Below the pieces are notes generated by a model, which saw only the letters and a list, made by a program, of their open reading frames with translations, was not told the origin of the DNA and did no database searches. Position numbers and translations under genes: made by a program. A stretch of 64,000 bases of DNA from Dicaeum eximium (lineage: Eukaryota; Chordata; Aves; Passeriformes; Dicaeidae): the NCBI GenBank assembly GCA_013396995.1, contig VWZP01002893.1, forward strand, positions 248,001-312,000, given 5' to 3'. Each line of letters starts with the position of its first letter. Position 1 is the first letter of the stretch. Positions 23,101 through 31,140 of the stretch are shown here, piece by piece.

Positions 23101-26100
23101 TGGGGCGGGCCAGCATTCACGTGATTCAGCAGTGGTTCCAGCTCCCACCTGAGGATGGTTTCACCTGATCCTACTGCTGCCCTGTTGGTGTGCTGCAGGA
23201 AGGATTCTTGGGTTTTTTCCTCATTTGTAGTTACTTGGCCACTATTCACAGTGAATGCTCTTCTCAAAGGTGGCCACATTTCAGAGGTTGGTAAAGCAAG
23301 CCCTTTCTAGTCTGTCTGGTTTTCTGCAGGATGAGCTGTCATTACTATCCCTGTTAGCTCTTCTACCATCTCTGATTATGGGGACAGCTGCCAGTTTGCT
23401 GCTTACAGAGTGTGTCTGGAGATATGCTTGGAATAATTTATAACAACTGTATTTTAAATGCTTGTTCAGCACTCTGCTGTGAAGCACTGTGCCTCTCTGG
23501 GATGGCAGGGAGGGCTGGTGATGGGATGGCAGGGAGGGCTGGTGATGGGATGGCAGGGTGAGGTTGCTGTGTTGGTCTATGGCAAGGGATTGATCTCATG
23601 CCCTGAGGATGTTTGCTTTTTCCTAGGAGGTTTTTAACTTTAACAACATCTCTTGCTGATAAGGAGCAATAGTATGGAAGGACACAGCAGTGACAGGATG
23701 GTTTAAACAGCTTTTCTGTGCTTCTTCATCTTCACAGACATTGCAAATCAGATTAGCATGGGTCTGAGGAAAGGAAGAGGGAAAATGGGGGAAAGTGTGA
23801 TGGAGGGAGGGGAGAGGGAACCCATGTTCATTCTGGTGGGCAGACTGACTGGCCGAGTTTCCCCTCACCCCTTCTCCACTGTGTCCTGTTGCCATCCATG
23901 GATGGAAACACCTGAGTCTTCCTCCAAGCAGCCTCACCCACCCCAGCAGCAATTTCCATGCATTCCCTGTGAATGCATGTCTGCCACTATCTGCTGTCCC
24001 GCTTTTCTCCTCATTACCAGAAACCCCATTCCTACCCACAGGTACTATCTCTTTTTTGTGCTAGACAACAGTCTTTAAATAACCTGTGATCCAGCAAACA
24101 CCTTCATGGTGCTCCCTGCATAGATCTTCCCTGAATTCCCTGGAGCACCCTGCTACCTGTAGATGCCAGCAGCCACTCTGTGCCTCCATCAGTGTGAGGA
24201 ACTGCAGGAGCTCTGCATGGGGATACCAGCATGTACAGACCCTTGCTTCCTGGGCTGTCACACAGAGGCTGCCTCCCCTCCCCGGCAGGCACCCTACTGT
24301 GGGTGACAGTATGTGACCATCTCACATTTCCTCACAGATCTCTCGCAACTTGGGGAAGCTCTACAGTGAAATGATCTTTGTGAATGGCTTTGTGCACTGT
24401 GACCCACACCCAGGCAACGTGCTAGTGAAGAAGTGCCCAGCCTCTGGCAAGGCTCACATTATCCTCTTGGATCATGGGCTCTACCAGGTATGTAGGTATG
24501 AGGGGCTTCCAGGGACTTGTGAGGCTGCCTTTGGGCATCAGGCTGCAGCCTTGCCCCTCTAAGCACATTCATATGTTATATATTTGTCCTAATACTTCCA
24601 TAACCCTCCAATGATATTTTTTGACTCTGAAATGGAGGATAGGGCACAGGTAAGGGGTGCAAGACTTTTCTCTCTCTTTTCTGTCCTCTGTGAATTTCTG
24701 GGGACCGTGTCTCCCTTCCCAGGTGCTGAGCGAGTCATTCCGCATGGACTACTGCCGGCTTTGGCAGGCCCTCATCAAGGCTGATATGAAGAGGGTGCAG
24801 AAGTACAGCCGGCGGCTCGGGGCAGGGGATTTGTATCCTTTGTTTGCCTGCATGCTGACTGCCAGATCTTGGGAATCTGTCAACAGGGGCATTGACCAGT
24901 CACCAGTGTCTGCCAGCGAGGTGGGTCTTGTGTGTCCTTCCCTAAGGTGTGCCCTTGCTTCTTCTCCTCAGTACCTTTCTATATTGAAATCACTCGCACC
25001 ACTGATAGTACAGCAGTGCTGGGCAGCCCTTGGCAGCTCTGTAGCAATTTCTGCATTGATAGCTAAGCTAGAAGAAGCCAGGACTCCTTCTGCCATGTGT
25101 TTTATAGTGGCTGAATTTAACTTCCCAGATTCACTTGTCATGGGCTGCTTGAATTTTGTATAATATTTTAAAGCCTAAATGTTCAGTTTCTGGCTGGGGA
25201 AACATTTGTAGATTGTCTTTCTTAAAAAAATGTTGAATGCAGCTGTGCAGGAAATCAAGGAGGCTAGGATAAGGTACAGGAGACATAAAGTTTTAGTGGG
25301 TAGACATGAGAAAGATAATACATTATCACTATTCATGTAAATTACTATCAGCACTGATATAAACTCCTAAAAATCCCTGGAAATTACCTCCCAATCAAAA
25401 AGCCTATTAACTTGGAGTCAAGGTTGCTTAACTGCAGATCCTGTCAATTCAATCACTACAAATCTGGGAAACTGCCACTTACATTCTCCACCCTTTTATA
25501 GCCACATGTGCTGGAATCCTTCTCACGCCTCCTTGCACACAATACCCCACCTTAAGAATAGTGACAGTCCTGCCAACCGTGTTGTTTCTAGAGAAGAACA
25601 TAAAGTGATGTGATTCAGCCAATGGACAAGTGTCTCTAAGTAGAAATGTGTTGTATCCTATGGTTTGGTTTTATCTGCACACATCTGTAGTAGAGAGGAT
25701 GAAATTCATTTAAGTAGCATTATAATATTGTCCTATGAAATTCTCTTCTAAAAGTTCCTTCATTTTGATGGATGTGGCAGAATTTGCTGTACTGGCTTGC
25801 CATTATCCATAGCAATGAGTAGGTCAGATACCTTGGGTAATGGACCCCCTCCCCTCCCAATTATCTGAGTTAATTTTCTGCACACCAGAAATAATATAAT
25901 GACTATCTAACAGATCTGTGCTTGATCTGGTGAGTTCTGGAGCTGGTAAAACCAGAAAAAAAAAATTTAGAGGTGCCAAAGCAAATTGGCACAGCACTGA
26001 CTTCAGTACTACAAGGCCGGTGTTGAATCTGAGTTAGTGAGCAGTGTTTATCCCCAACTTGCTTGTGAAGGTTACTCCAGAGGTGTAGCTGCAGCTACGT

Positions 26101-29100
26101 GGTACCCTGTGTGTGCTAATGAACTTTGTCATTGAGTTGAATTGCGTGTATGGAACCAGCTCTGTTGTCTTTGCCTACATGACACAATTAATGCTCAAAC
26201 TAGATAATCCTGCAGCAGATAATGGGGGAGCTGAGCAGATTTGCTGTGGCATTAGGAAATGAGCTGCTGCTTGCCCTTACTTTAGAGGTGAATTTGAAAG
26301 ATTTTATCAGCAGCAAGAGCTGAGTGCTGTGTAGGCAGGTACCATCAGTGCAGAGCTCCAGAGAGTGTGCCTGAGGATGTATCAACATGACAGTAGCCTG
26401 TGAGACAAGGAAGCAAACTTCCTGAAATAAAATCTTATCTGTAGTGCTGTATTCAGTCTGGGACACTACATCTCGAGAAAGGTTTGATGAAACTGGGGCA
26501 AGTCCAGTAGGAATCTACAAGGACTAGTGACCAAGCATATGCAACCCATGAGGTAAGTCTGAGCAAGTTAGGTCAGAAAACAATCTAGAAAAGGCAGATC
26601 AGGAAGAGCTATAGAAGTGATTCTCGAGTTTCTTAAAGAGTGCTGCAAGCAGGAAAAGCAGTCATTTGTTTAAGTTCAGCTAAACATGAGAAAAGCCAGA
26701 TCTAGTGGCAAAGCAGCGAAATGCCAGTGCAGATGATCAGGGGAAGTTTTGATTCATGTTACTGGAGAGTTTTAGGTGCAGGCTGGGCGAATGTAGGAAG
26801 ATTGCCATAGGTATAGTTGTTCCTGCCTTAAGCCAGGGCCAGGCAGCTGATTGCTCAGGATTGCTAGCCTCATCTCATCTGATTTTATGATGTCTTTTGC
26901 TGCATCCTGCTGCAGCCAAGGGGCTTTTCTCAGGTCTTGTGGCATAGCTTATTTCTTCCCCTGCACACAGGCTTTGCCCTTGACAGAAAATCACAGTTCT
27001 GATGACAGATCATGTGGTTGTTTTGTGATGTGGACAAGCATCTGGAGCTAAAAATAAAAAGAAAAGAAATAGAAAAGAAAACCTATGTCTGGAAAATAAT
27101 GTAAGATCTGCTATGATGCTGGCTGGGAAAAGTGATAAGAGATAATCAGGGAGGAATTTTCTGTCAACAAATAATGGAACAAAACAACATTTAGGAGAGC
27201 TAAGTATCTTCTTGCTGAAGCCTTGTGTATCTGATCAGTGATGGAGGCAGGAGAACACAAAGATTTGTTTATCAGCAGCAAAGAAACCATGGTGGTGTGT
27301 GAGCTGTGTACATCTCTGACCATCATGACCTGCACACTCAGTTTGTGCAGGCCTGTTCCTTTATGGTAAGTTTGAAGTTCACAAAGTCTAAGTGTGAGAT
27401 CCCACATCATGAAATCTAGGCCATCCCTCATTCTATAGGAGAGAAGGCTTTAGAGCTGTCATTTCCCACAAAGGAGCCTCCTTCCTGTAAGAAGATATTT
27501 ACTGACCCCTGCGTGTGTCCTCCTGGATTTTTTAGATTTCAGATGTTCCAGGGACTTGTCTTTGGATTTCATGTCATGATTCATGTCATGGCCTCTGTTG
27601 GAAGAGGTAAGGACATGGTATGCATATCGGATCAGCTCCCAGCTACACTATGCTACATTTACTGTGATGGTGAAGGAGCTCTCAGCTCTAAAAACGTGAG
27701 GAAGAGGCAGGGCTGATTCTGTTGCGTGTTCTGGTGGCTTGTATTTCAGGAGGAGCTCATCTTAAGTGGCTCAGGCTGTAGCCCCTAAATTATCACTGGA
27801 TTCTTTCAGTAGGCAATGTGTTCGTTGGATTCTGGAGAACCAGAAAAAATGAAGGATTGCCTTGGACTTACTTTTTCCTTAATTATCTGCTTCTGGCTGC
27901 TGTCACACAGGATATAGATTTAGATCGACAGATGACAATTTGATGATTTTTGATCTCTTGGGTTAACACGATGCTTAACTGCATAATTTTTTCTCACCTC
28001 TGCTGAATTGTGTTGAGGACAAAGGACTAAACTAGGCCTTGGAAACTGCTTCATTGGTATAGCACAGAGCCATCAGTTGCACGGGGCAGCAAAGAGCAAG
28101 CAGCCTGGTTGTCTTTGCAGCATGCCTCCAACTTCCTCAGCAATTCTGCTACCTGCATCCCTCCCAGTTTTGGGGCTGGTGAGGTGAGAAGTCTCCAAGG
28201 GCAGTAATGAGATCTGGTTGCTGCAGGCTGCCTAGGACCAAGATAGCAGTAAGTTGCTGTTCTCCTGAGAGGCTATTAATCCTGCCAGTGAGGGAATAGG
28301 TCCTTATCTCACCCCGGGGCAGATGGGATATGGCAAGAGTGATCTGTGCTGTGAGTGCTGTGCCTAGTGTCTGCAGGAAAGCAGGACAGGGCTCTGTAGC
28401 TTCCGGCCTACGTCATGTCTGTTACAACATTGTCTCTTCCTGGCAAATCTCAGCTGCATCTGGACCTGGATTTCCCATGTACTCTCACCTTGTCTCTCCT
28501 TTCTCCCTGACATGACCTGGCTGGCCACAGGACATGGAGATCCGGTCCAACGCTGCTGCTTACTTGCCCCAGATCACCCAGCTCCTCAACAATGTTCCCC
28601 GCCAGATGCTGCTTCTGCTGAAGACCAATGACTTGTTAAGGGGGATTGAGTCAGCCCTGCACACACGGGCCAGTGCCAGCTCCTTCCTCAACATGTCTCG
28701 CTGCTGCATCAGAGCTGTTTCCACGTGAGTCTCTTATCCAGGCATCAGAGGCCAGACAGGCAGCAGCAGGAGCTGACTGTTCCTGTGGTCTGGGAGATGA
28801 GGGAGATCCCAGGCACAGCAGGCCAGTCAGGGTCCAGTCCCACTGCAGCTGAGCAAGGCAAGCAGGACAGACCCTGAGATGATGGTTGGATCCAATCAAA
28901 AGGCCACATGATAAGGCAGAATGCTGGTGGTGGGGCAGGTCTAAGAACCAACCAGAAAGTCAATCTGTAGATTTTGTCCAGTGGTCAAGCAGATCTGTGG
29001 TGACAAGACAGGGCTGAGGTCAAGCAAAGAGGTCAATATGTGAGTTGAGGTCCAGGCCATGGGGCTATACAGCAGGGCATGAGCTGAGGACCATTACACT

Positions 29101-30312
29101 TCCAGTGTAGCTCAGGCAGGAACTGAAGGTGCAGGTCTGAGATTAACTGAGGTTCCTGGGCCTATGAGCAGAGGGTTGGAGGTAGTTCCAGACTAGAGAG
29201 GGCCATTAAGGCTTATTAGGACCCCACTCAGGGGGTCTGACAAGGCTCTGACTTAATCTCTTGACCTATTACAATTAGCTGTGGATCTCTTCCCCTCACT
29301 GTGGTCCTACCCCTGCTCAGTTACATGTCTCAGCCTGTCTGTGCTGTTCTTACATCCATCAGCCTCTCCAGAGGACAAACCTGTCATCCTGGGGCTGAGG
29401 ACAGGGATAGAGTTGGGGACCTTAGGTTAAGGGTTTAGGATTTCTCCCCCCAGAGGAGGGGAAAGGGCTTTTTGCCCATTACAAGCATTACCACTGGGCA
29501 GTATTTGTGAGTAGCATAGATCTGAAAGTTCACTGCAGCCTGACTGAGGGGTTTAGGCTGACTGAAGATCAGGCTGATGTTTAAAAGCCAGGAACAGGAG
29601 TTGTGCAAGTGATTTTCTTCTGTGAGTCTTATGAATCAATGCACTTCTGCCTCAGATTCTTCCTCCTTGTAGATGAAATAACAGTTATTTCTTGGGCTGA
29701 TGAGGGGCCTATGAATCCAAATTAGCCTTGCTAAAGAAAGCTGGAGAAATGCTTTTTGTGGAATCTCTGTCGGGATTGCTGGACTCTTACAGGTGTGCTA
29801 CGAGGAAAAGCAAGGAGTGTGCACCTGTCTCTGTGAGCTGAGGTGAAGCTGGGCATAGAAGCAGAGGAATGCCATAACTCAGGATCACTACACACAGTGG
29901 GAAGAGAACTGAGTTCTCGGGGGACCAGGCTGTCTCTTCTGCGAGATTCATTCTAAGAAGGGTGGTCCCCAGCTCCTCAGAAGCACTGCTCAGAGAAAAT
30001 CCCTGCTTCCTGGGGATTCTGCAGGTGGGGGATATTGCCCACCCCTGGGGAGGGTCAGTTGTGCAGAAGATGTAGGACAGGCCTCCTTCCTCCTGGGCTG
30101 TTTCCTGCTGGATCTAATGCAGCTGTTTCTCTCATTCTAGGTACCAGAGAAGCAAGAGTCCCTCGCTTTACAGGAGGGTCCAGATCTCACTCACAGAAGC
30201 CCTAAGCCTGTGGCAGATCAACTTATATGAACTCTTTCTGTGGCTGAAGGGGTCTCAGCTGGGGAACTGGGTCATTGCTCTCCTGAGACGGATGCACCAT
30301 TTCACGTACTGA
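7983..30312 (+). CDS. ADCK1: ADCK1, 3' seven coding exons (partial gene, N-terminus outside window)
   Basis: Join of 7983-8141, 11396-11554, 14796-14912, 24338-24487, 24723-24920, 28531-28724 and 30141-30312; all introns are GT-AG and the joined frame is open for 382 codons. The product is recognised as ADCK1, a UbiB/ABC1-family atypical kinase of mitochondria. In order it shows the alanine-rich loop (PLGAASLAQVHKA), the VAVK lysine, the ELD (ExD-type) motif, the catalytic-loop equivalent HCDPHPGN and the metal-binding DHG in place of DFG. The family's KxGQ motif is expected in an exon before the window. The human protein is about 520-530 residues, so roughly 140 N-terminal residues are missing here. 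Family knowledge: ADCK1 is linked to mitochondrial morphology and is related to yeast Mcp2; its substrate is not settled. All family motifs in this part are intact, so the gene looks functional rather than a pseudogene. Confidence 0.96.
8142..11395 (+). other. ADCK1: ADCK1 intron with alternating TA/CA tract
   Basis: 3254-base GT-AG intron. It holds the perfectly alternating purine-pyrimidine tract at 9005-9058. Otherwise I recognise nothing in it. Confidence 0.9.
9005..9058. repeat. 54-bp alternating purine-pyrimidine microsatellite with inverted arms
   Basis: Every base from 9005 to 9058 alternates purine and pyrimidine (GCGTGTGTATAT... then TATACACACA...). Within it, 9007-9020 and 9025-9038 are perfect 14-base inverted repeats around a 4-base loop. 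Such DNA can form Z-DNA or a cruciform. Confidence 0.9.
11396..11554 (+). CDS. ADCK1: ADCK1 exon with ExD (ELD) motif
   Basis: 159 bases, 53 codons, phase 0. The acceptor is ctcag ending at 11395 and the donor is gtgagg at 11555. It begins VLLLVVKQIFPDFEFMWLVE and contains EEAKKNLPLELDFLHEGRNA followed by EKVAHMLKNFDFLK. The ELD triplet corresponds to the ExD motif that marks the UbiB family, where it contacts the N-terminal extension and nucleotide site in the studied paralogue COQ8A (family knowledge). The preceding intron is 3254 bases. Confidence 0.96.
11555..14795 (+). other. ADCK1: ADCK1 intron, nothing recognised
   Basis: 3241-base GT-AG intron between the ELD exon and the hinge exon. 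I see no gene, repeat family or RNA in it. Confidence 0.9.
14796..14912 (+). CDS. ADCK1: ADCK1 exon, hinge and early C-lobe
   Basis: 117 bases, 39 codons, phase 0. The acceptor is ccccag ending at 14795 and the donor is gtagtt at 14913. The peptide starts VPRIYWELSTRRVLLMEFME and continues GGQVNDRAYMERNGINVNE. The VLLMEFMEGG stretch fits the hinge region between the lobes. It closely matches the human exon, where the corresponding segment is VLLMEFVDGGQVNDRDY. The preceding intron is 3241 bases; the following one is the longest seen here at 9425 bases. Confidence 0.95.
16084..16146. repeat. Imperfect 39-bp duplication
   Basis: The 16-mer TAAGATGAGGTAGGGG occurs at 16092-16107 and 16131-16146, each preceded by GGCCA plus three variable bases, giving a period of 39 bases. 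Only about one and a half units exist. Confidence 0.8.
16370..16740. promoter_or_regulatory. Candidate conserved non-coding element in ADCK1 intron
   Basis: Unique AT-rich sequence with ATTATCATTAAAGCTG, CATTAATCTCTC and GCATTTAATCAGAG, lacking repeats and open frames of note. It stands out from the flanking intron by composition. Conservation itself cannot be seen from one sequence. Confidence 0.28.
16769..16788. repeat. Inverted repeat, 9-bp arms
   Basis: TGTACAAGT, a 2-base spacer GT, then ACTTGTACA. The arms are perfect. The function is unknown and may be none. Confidence 0.8.
18690..19010. promoter_or_regulatory. Candidate conserved non-coding element in ADCK1 intron
   Basis: Contains AGTTTAATTGGCCAG, CCAATTAACCTTCGATTAAG, TAAAATAATTGGCAAATATT and AGCCAAATTAAGGCC, that is, repeated TTAATTGG/CCAATTAA words. 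No repeat family is recognised. It is the strongest regulatory-looking block in the window by eye. Confidence 0.32.
19261..19289. repeat. Inverted repeat, 11-bp perfect arms
   Basis: TATATCATGCT (19261-19271), loop ACTCATG, then AGCATGATATA (19279-19289). It is a perfect hairpin arm pair inside the longest ADCK1 intron, outside any repeat I recognise. Confidence 0.85.
19740..20365 (+). mobile_element. Old, decayed CR1-type LINE fragment
   Basis: The stretch GATGACACCAAGCTGGGAGG at about 19848-19867 is the DDTKLGG end of the CR1 reverse-transcriptase domain. Around 20270-20345, AGTTAGGCTGGGATTTAGGGG and the following bases match the later CR1 body. Between these the match is patchy, and the edges are approximate. 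The element lies in an ADCK1 intron in the same orientation as the gene and has no usable open frame. Confidence 0.6.
22365..22570 (-). mobile_element. CR1 LINE 3'-end fragment, reverse orientation
   Basis: ATAGGATCCTAGGATATTTG, the TTGGAAG start, AAGGCAGGGTCAGTTATGA, GTCAGACCAGCTTAGTCAGG and AAGGATGGAGATTGCACAAC follow the known avian CR1 3' region read as its reverse complement, in the right order. Only about 200 bases remain. The end beyond 22540 is uncertain. Confidence 0.75.
23501..23558. repeat. 24-bp minisatellite, 2.4 copies
   Basis: Two exact copies of GATGGCAGGGAGGGCTGGTG plus ATGG (23501-23524 and 23525-23548) are followed by the first 10 bases of a third. The purity points to a recent expansion. 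Confidence 0.92.
24338..24487 (+). CDS. ADCK1: ADCK1 exon with catalytic-loop HCDPHPGN and DHG motifs
   Basis: 150 bases, 50 codons, phase 0. The acceptor is cacag ending at 24337 and the donor is gtatgt at 24488. It encodes ISRNLGKLYSEMIFVNGF, then VHCDPHPGNVLVKKCPASGK, then AHIILLDHGLYQ. The D of HCDPHPGN is the catalytic-loop aspartate equivalent and the N is the metal-ligand asparagine. DHG replaces the canonical DFG. These residues are the usual UbiB-family set and none is lost. Confidence 0.97.
24488..24722 (+). other. ADCK1: Short ADCK1 intron (235 bases)
   Basis: GT-AG intron between the catalytic exon and the next C-lobe exon. Both exons sit in open frames that run some way into this intron, but homology ends sharply at the splice sites. 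Confidence 0.93.
24723..24920 (+). CDS. ADCK1: ADCK1 exon, C-lobe helices
   Basis: 198 bases, 66 codons, phase 0. The acceptor is cccag ending at 24722 and the donor is gtgggt at 24921. It lies only 235 bases after the catalytic exon, the shortest intron of the gene in this window. The peptide runs VLSESFRMDYCRLWQALIKA, then DMKRVQKYSRRLGAGDLYPL, then FACMLTARSWESVNRGIDQS and PVSASE. The GAGDLYPLFACMLTARSW part is nearly identical to human ADCK1. Confidence 0.96.
24921..28530 (+). other. ADCK1: ADCK1 intron with CR1 remnant
   Basis: 3610-base GT-AG intron. A CR1 3'-region remnant lies at about 26390-26860, followed by a purine-rich A-tract at 27050-27085. Nothing else is recognised. Confidence 0.9.
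26390..26860 (+). mobile_element. Old CR1 LINE 3'-region fragment
   Basis: GTGCTGTATTCAGTCTGGGA, then AAGTTCAGCTAAACATGAGA, TTACTGGAGAGTTTTAGGTG and ATTGCCATAGGTATAGTTGT appear in the order found in CR1 elements, with small gaps. Divergence is high. It lies in the ADCK1 intron between the 24723-24920 and 28531-28724 exons, in the gene's orientation. Confidence 0.7.
28531..28724 (+). CDS. ADCK1: ADCK1 penultimate exon
   Basis: 194 bases, entering in phase 0 and leaving after two bases of a codon (AC|G, threonine). The acceptor is ccacag ending at 28530 and the donor is gtgagt at 28725. The peptide begins DMEIRSNAAAYLPQITQLLN and includes PRQMLLLLKTNDLLRGIESA and SSFLNMSRCCIRAVS. The LLLKTNDLLRGIE and SFLNMSRCCIRA segments are strong ADCK1 signatures. 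This is the only split codon among the exon junctions in the window. Confidence 0.96.
28725..30140 (+). other. ADCK1: ADCK1 last intron
   Basis: 1416-base GT-AG intron that splits a threonine codon. The segment at about 28780-29240 is rich in degenerate AGGTC/AGGTCA words and may be an unrecognised old repeat. The rest is unremarkable. Confidence 0.9.
30141..30312 (+). CDS. ADCK1: ADCK1 last coding exon and stop codon
   Basis: 172 bases including TGA at 30310-30312. The acceptor is ttctag ending at 30140. The first base completes the split threonine codon. The peptide is YQRSKSPSLYRRVQISLTEA, then LSLWQINLYELFLWLKGSQL, then GNWVIALLRRMHHFTY. RRVQISLTEALSLWQINLYEL aligns with the human C-terminal RRTQISFSEAFNLWQINLHEL, which fixes the frame. 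The final 15 or so residues differ clearly from human ADCK1. Confidence 0.93.
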
Positions 30313-31140
30313 CATGAACTGGTGGGAGAGGCCCGGGTGCTCCCTCCCTCCCTTCTGCTCTCCATGGCACATTTGCCTTTCTGACTATTTCTGTCTATTT
30401 TTGGGTCTTACTCCACATTACACACTGCACTGTCCTTTTCTTTTACAGCATTAGCTTCCTCTGTAGCACAGAGAGGTTGAGTTGGTACCAGAGCCCTGTT
30501 GTTTTGTGGTTTAGGAAAAGTGGGTGCATGATACCTTGTGCCAGGAAAGACAGGAAATGATACCTTCTTTCCTAATTTGTGCAGGTTAAGTTCCACTCAG
30601 ATTCTAGTGGGATTGTGCTGAAAGCAAATGCCTCTTTGACTCTTTCTTAAACAGTCTTAAAGAATTTAAGAGAGCCCCAGCCCTACCTAGAATTCCCCAA
30701 AACATTTCTCAGACCCTCAGAGAGAGGTGGTAAGTCCCTTTAAAATGAAGTAGGGTTTATATTAGTTTGTGAAATCTCCTTAGTCTGATTGCTGTTCAGC
30801 TGTGCAGAAGATTTCTCAGAGGAGTGAGACCTTGTGGAAAGCTGTCCCTAGGGTTTTCTCTTCCAGCACCAGGGAAAGAGGACTCAAATGGTGAGAGTGG
30901 TGGACTGGGAGTCCAACTTTCTAAGGTTCTTGTCCAGTCCTGTCAGCAAGTGCCTCTGGTTTTGGGCTTTTCCTGGCCTGTTTCTTTGCAGGTGAAATGG
31001 GGAAAAGGGACAGTGATCTTGCCCCTCTACTGAAATTCAGGGAAGGCAGTAGGAATAACAGCTCAGGGCTCTGAAACTGCTGGTAATATATGTGTACTGT
31101 ACAATACTTCCACACAAAATAAATGTGTTGTATTGAAGAC
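30313..31140 (+). other. ADCK1: Probable ADCK1 3' UTR
   Basis: Non-coding sequence directly after the TGA stop. No repeat is recognised in it. It is bounded by the first AATAAA after the stop (31118-31123), so the UTR would be about 830 bases long. The exact cleavage site is inferred. Confidence 0.6.
31118..31123 (+). terminator. ADCK1: Candidate ADCK1 polyadenylation signal AATAAA
   Basis: Canonical AATAAA about 806 bases after the stop codon, followed within 20 bases by the GT-rich stretch tgtgttgtattg, as expected for a CstF-binding downstream element. I saw no earlier AATAAA between the stop codon and this point. Confidence 0.65.

Larger units (their letters stand above)
14913..24337 (+). 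other. ADCK1: Longest ADCK1 intron in the window
   Basis: 9425-base GT-AG intron. It contains CR1 fragments (19740-20365 and 22365-22570), a 39-bp imperfect duplication (about 16084-16146), hairpins at 16769-16788 and 19261-19289, a 24-bp minisatellite (23501-23558), and two AT-rich unique blocks that resemble conserved non-coding elements (16370-16740 and 18690-19010). Confidence 0.9.

Noticed and set aside
24657..25163. Single open frame of 168 codons as a gene of its own
   Set aside because: Only 24723-24920 matches ADCK1 and it is bounded by good AG and GT sites; the rest is intron read-through.
27050..27085. A-rich tract as a retrogene poly(A) tail
   Set aside because: It is interrupted by G and T, and no processed-gene sequence precedes it; the nearest element is the CR1 fragment ending near 26860.
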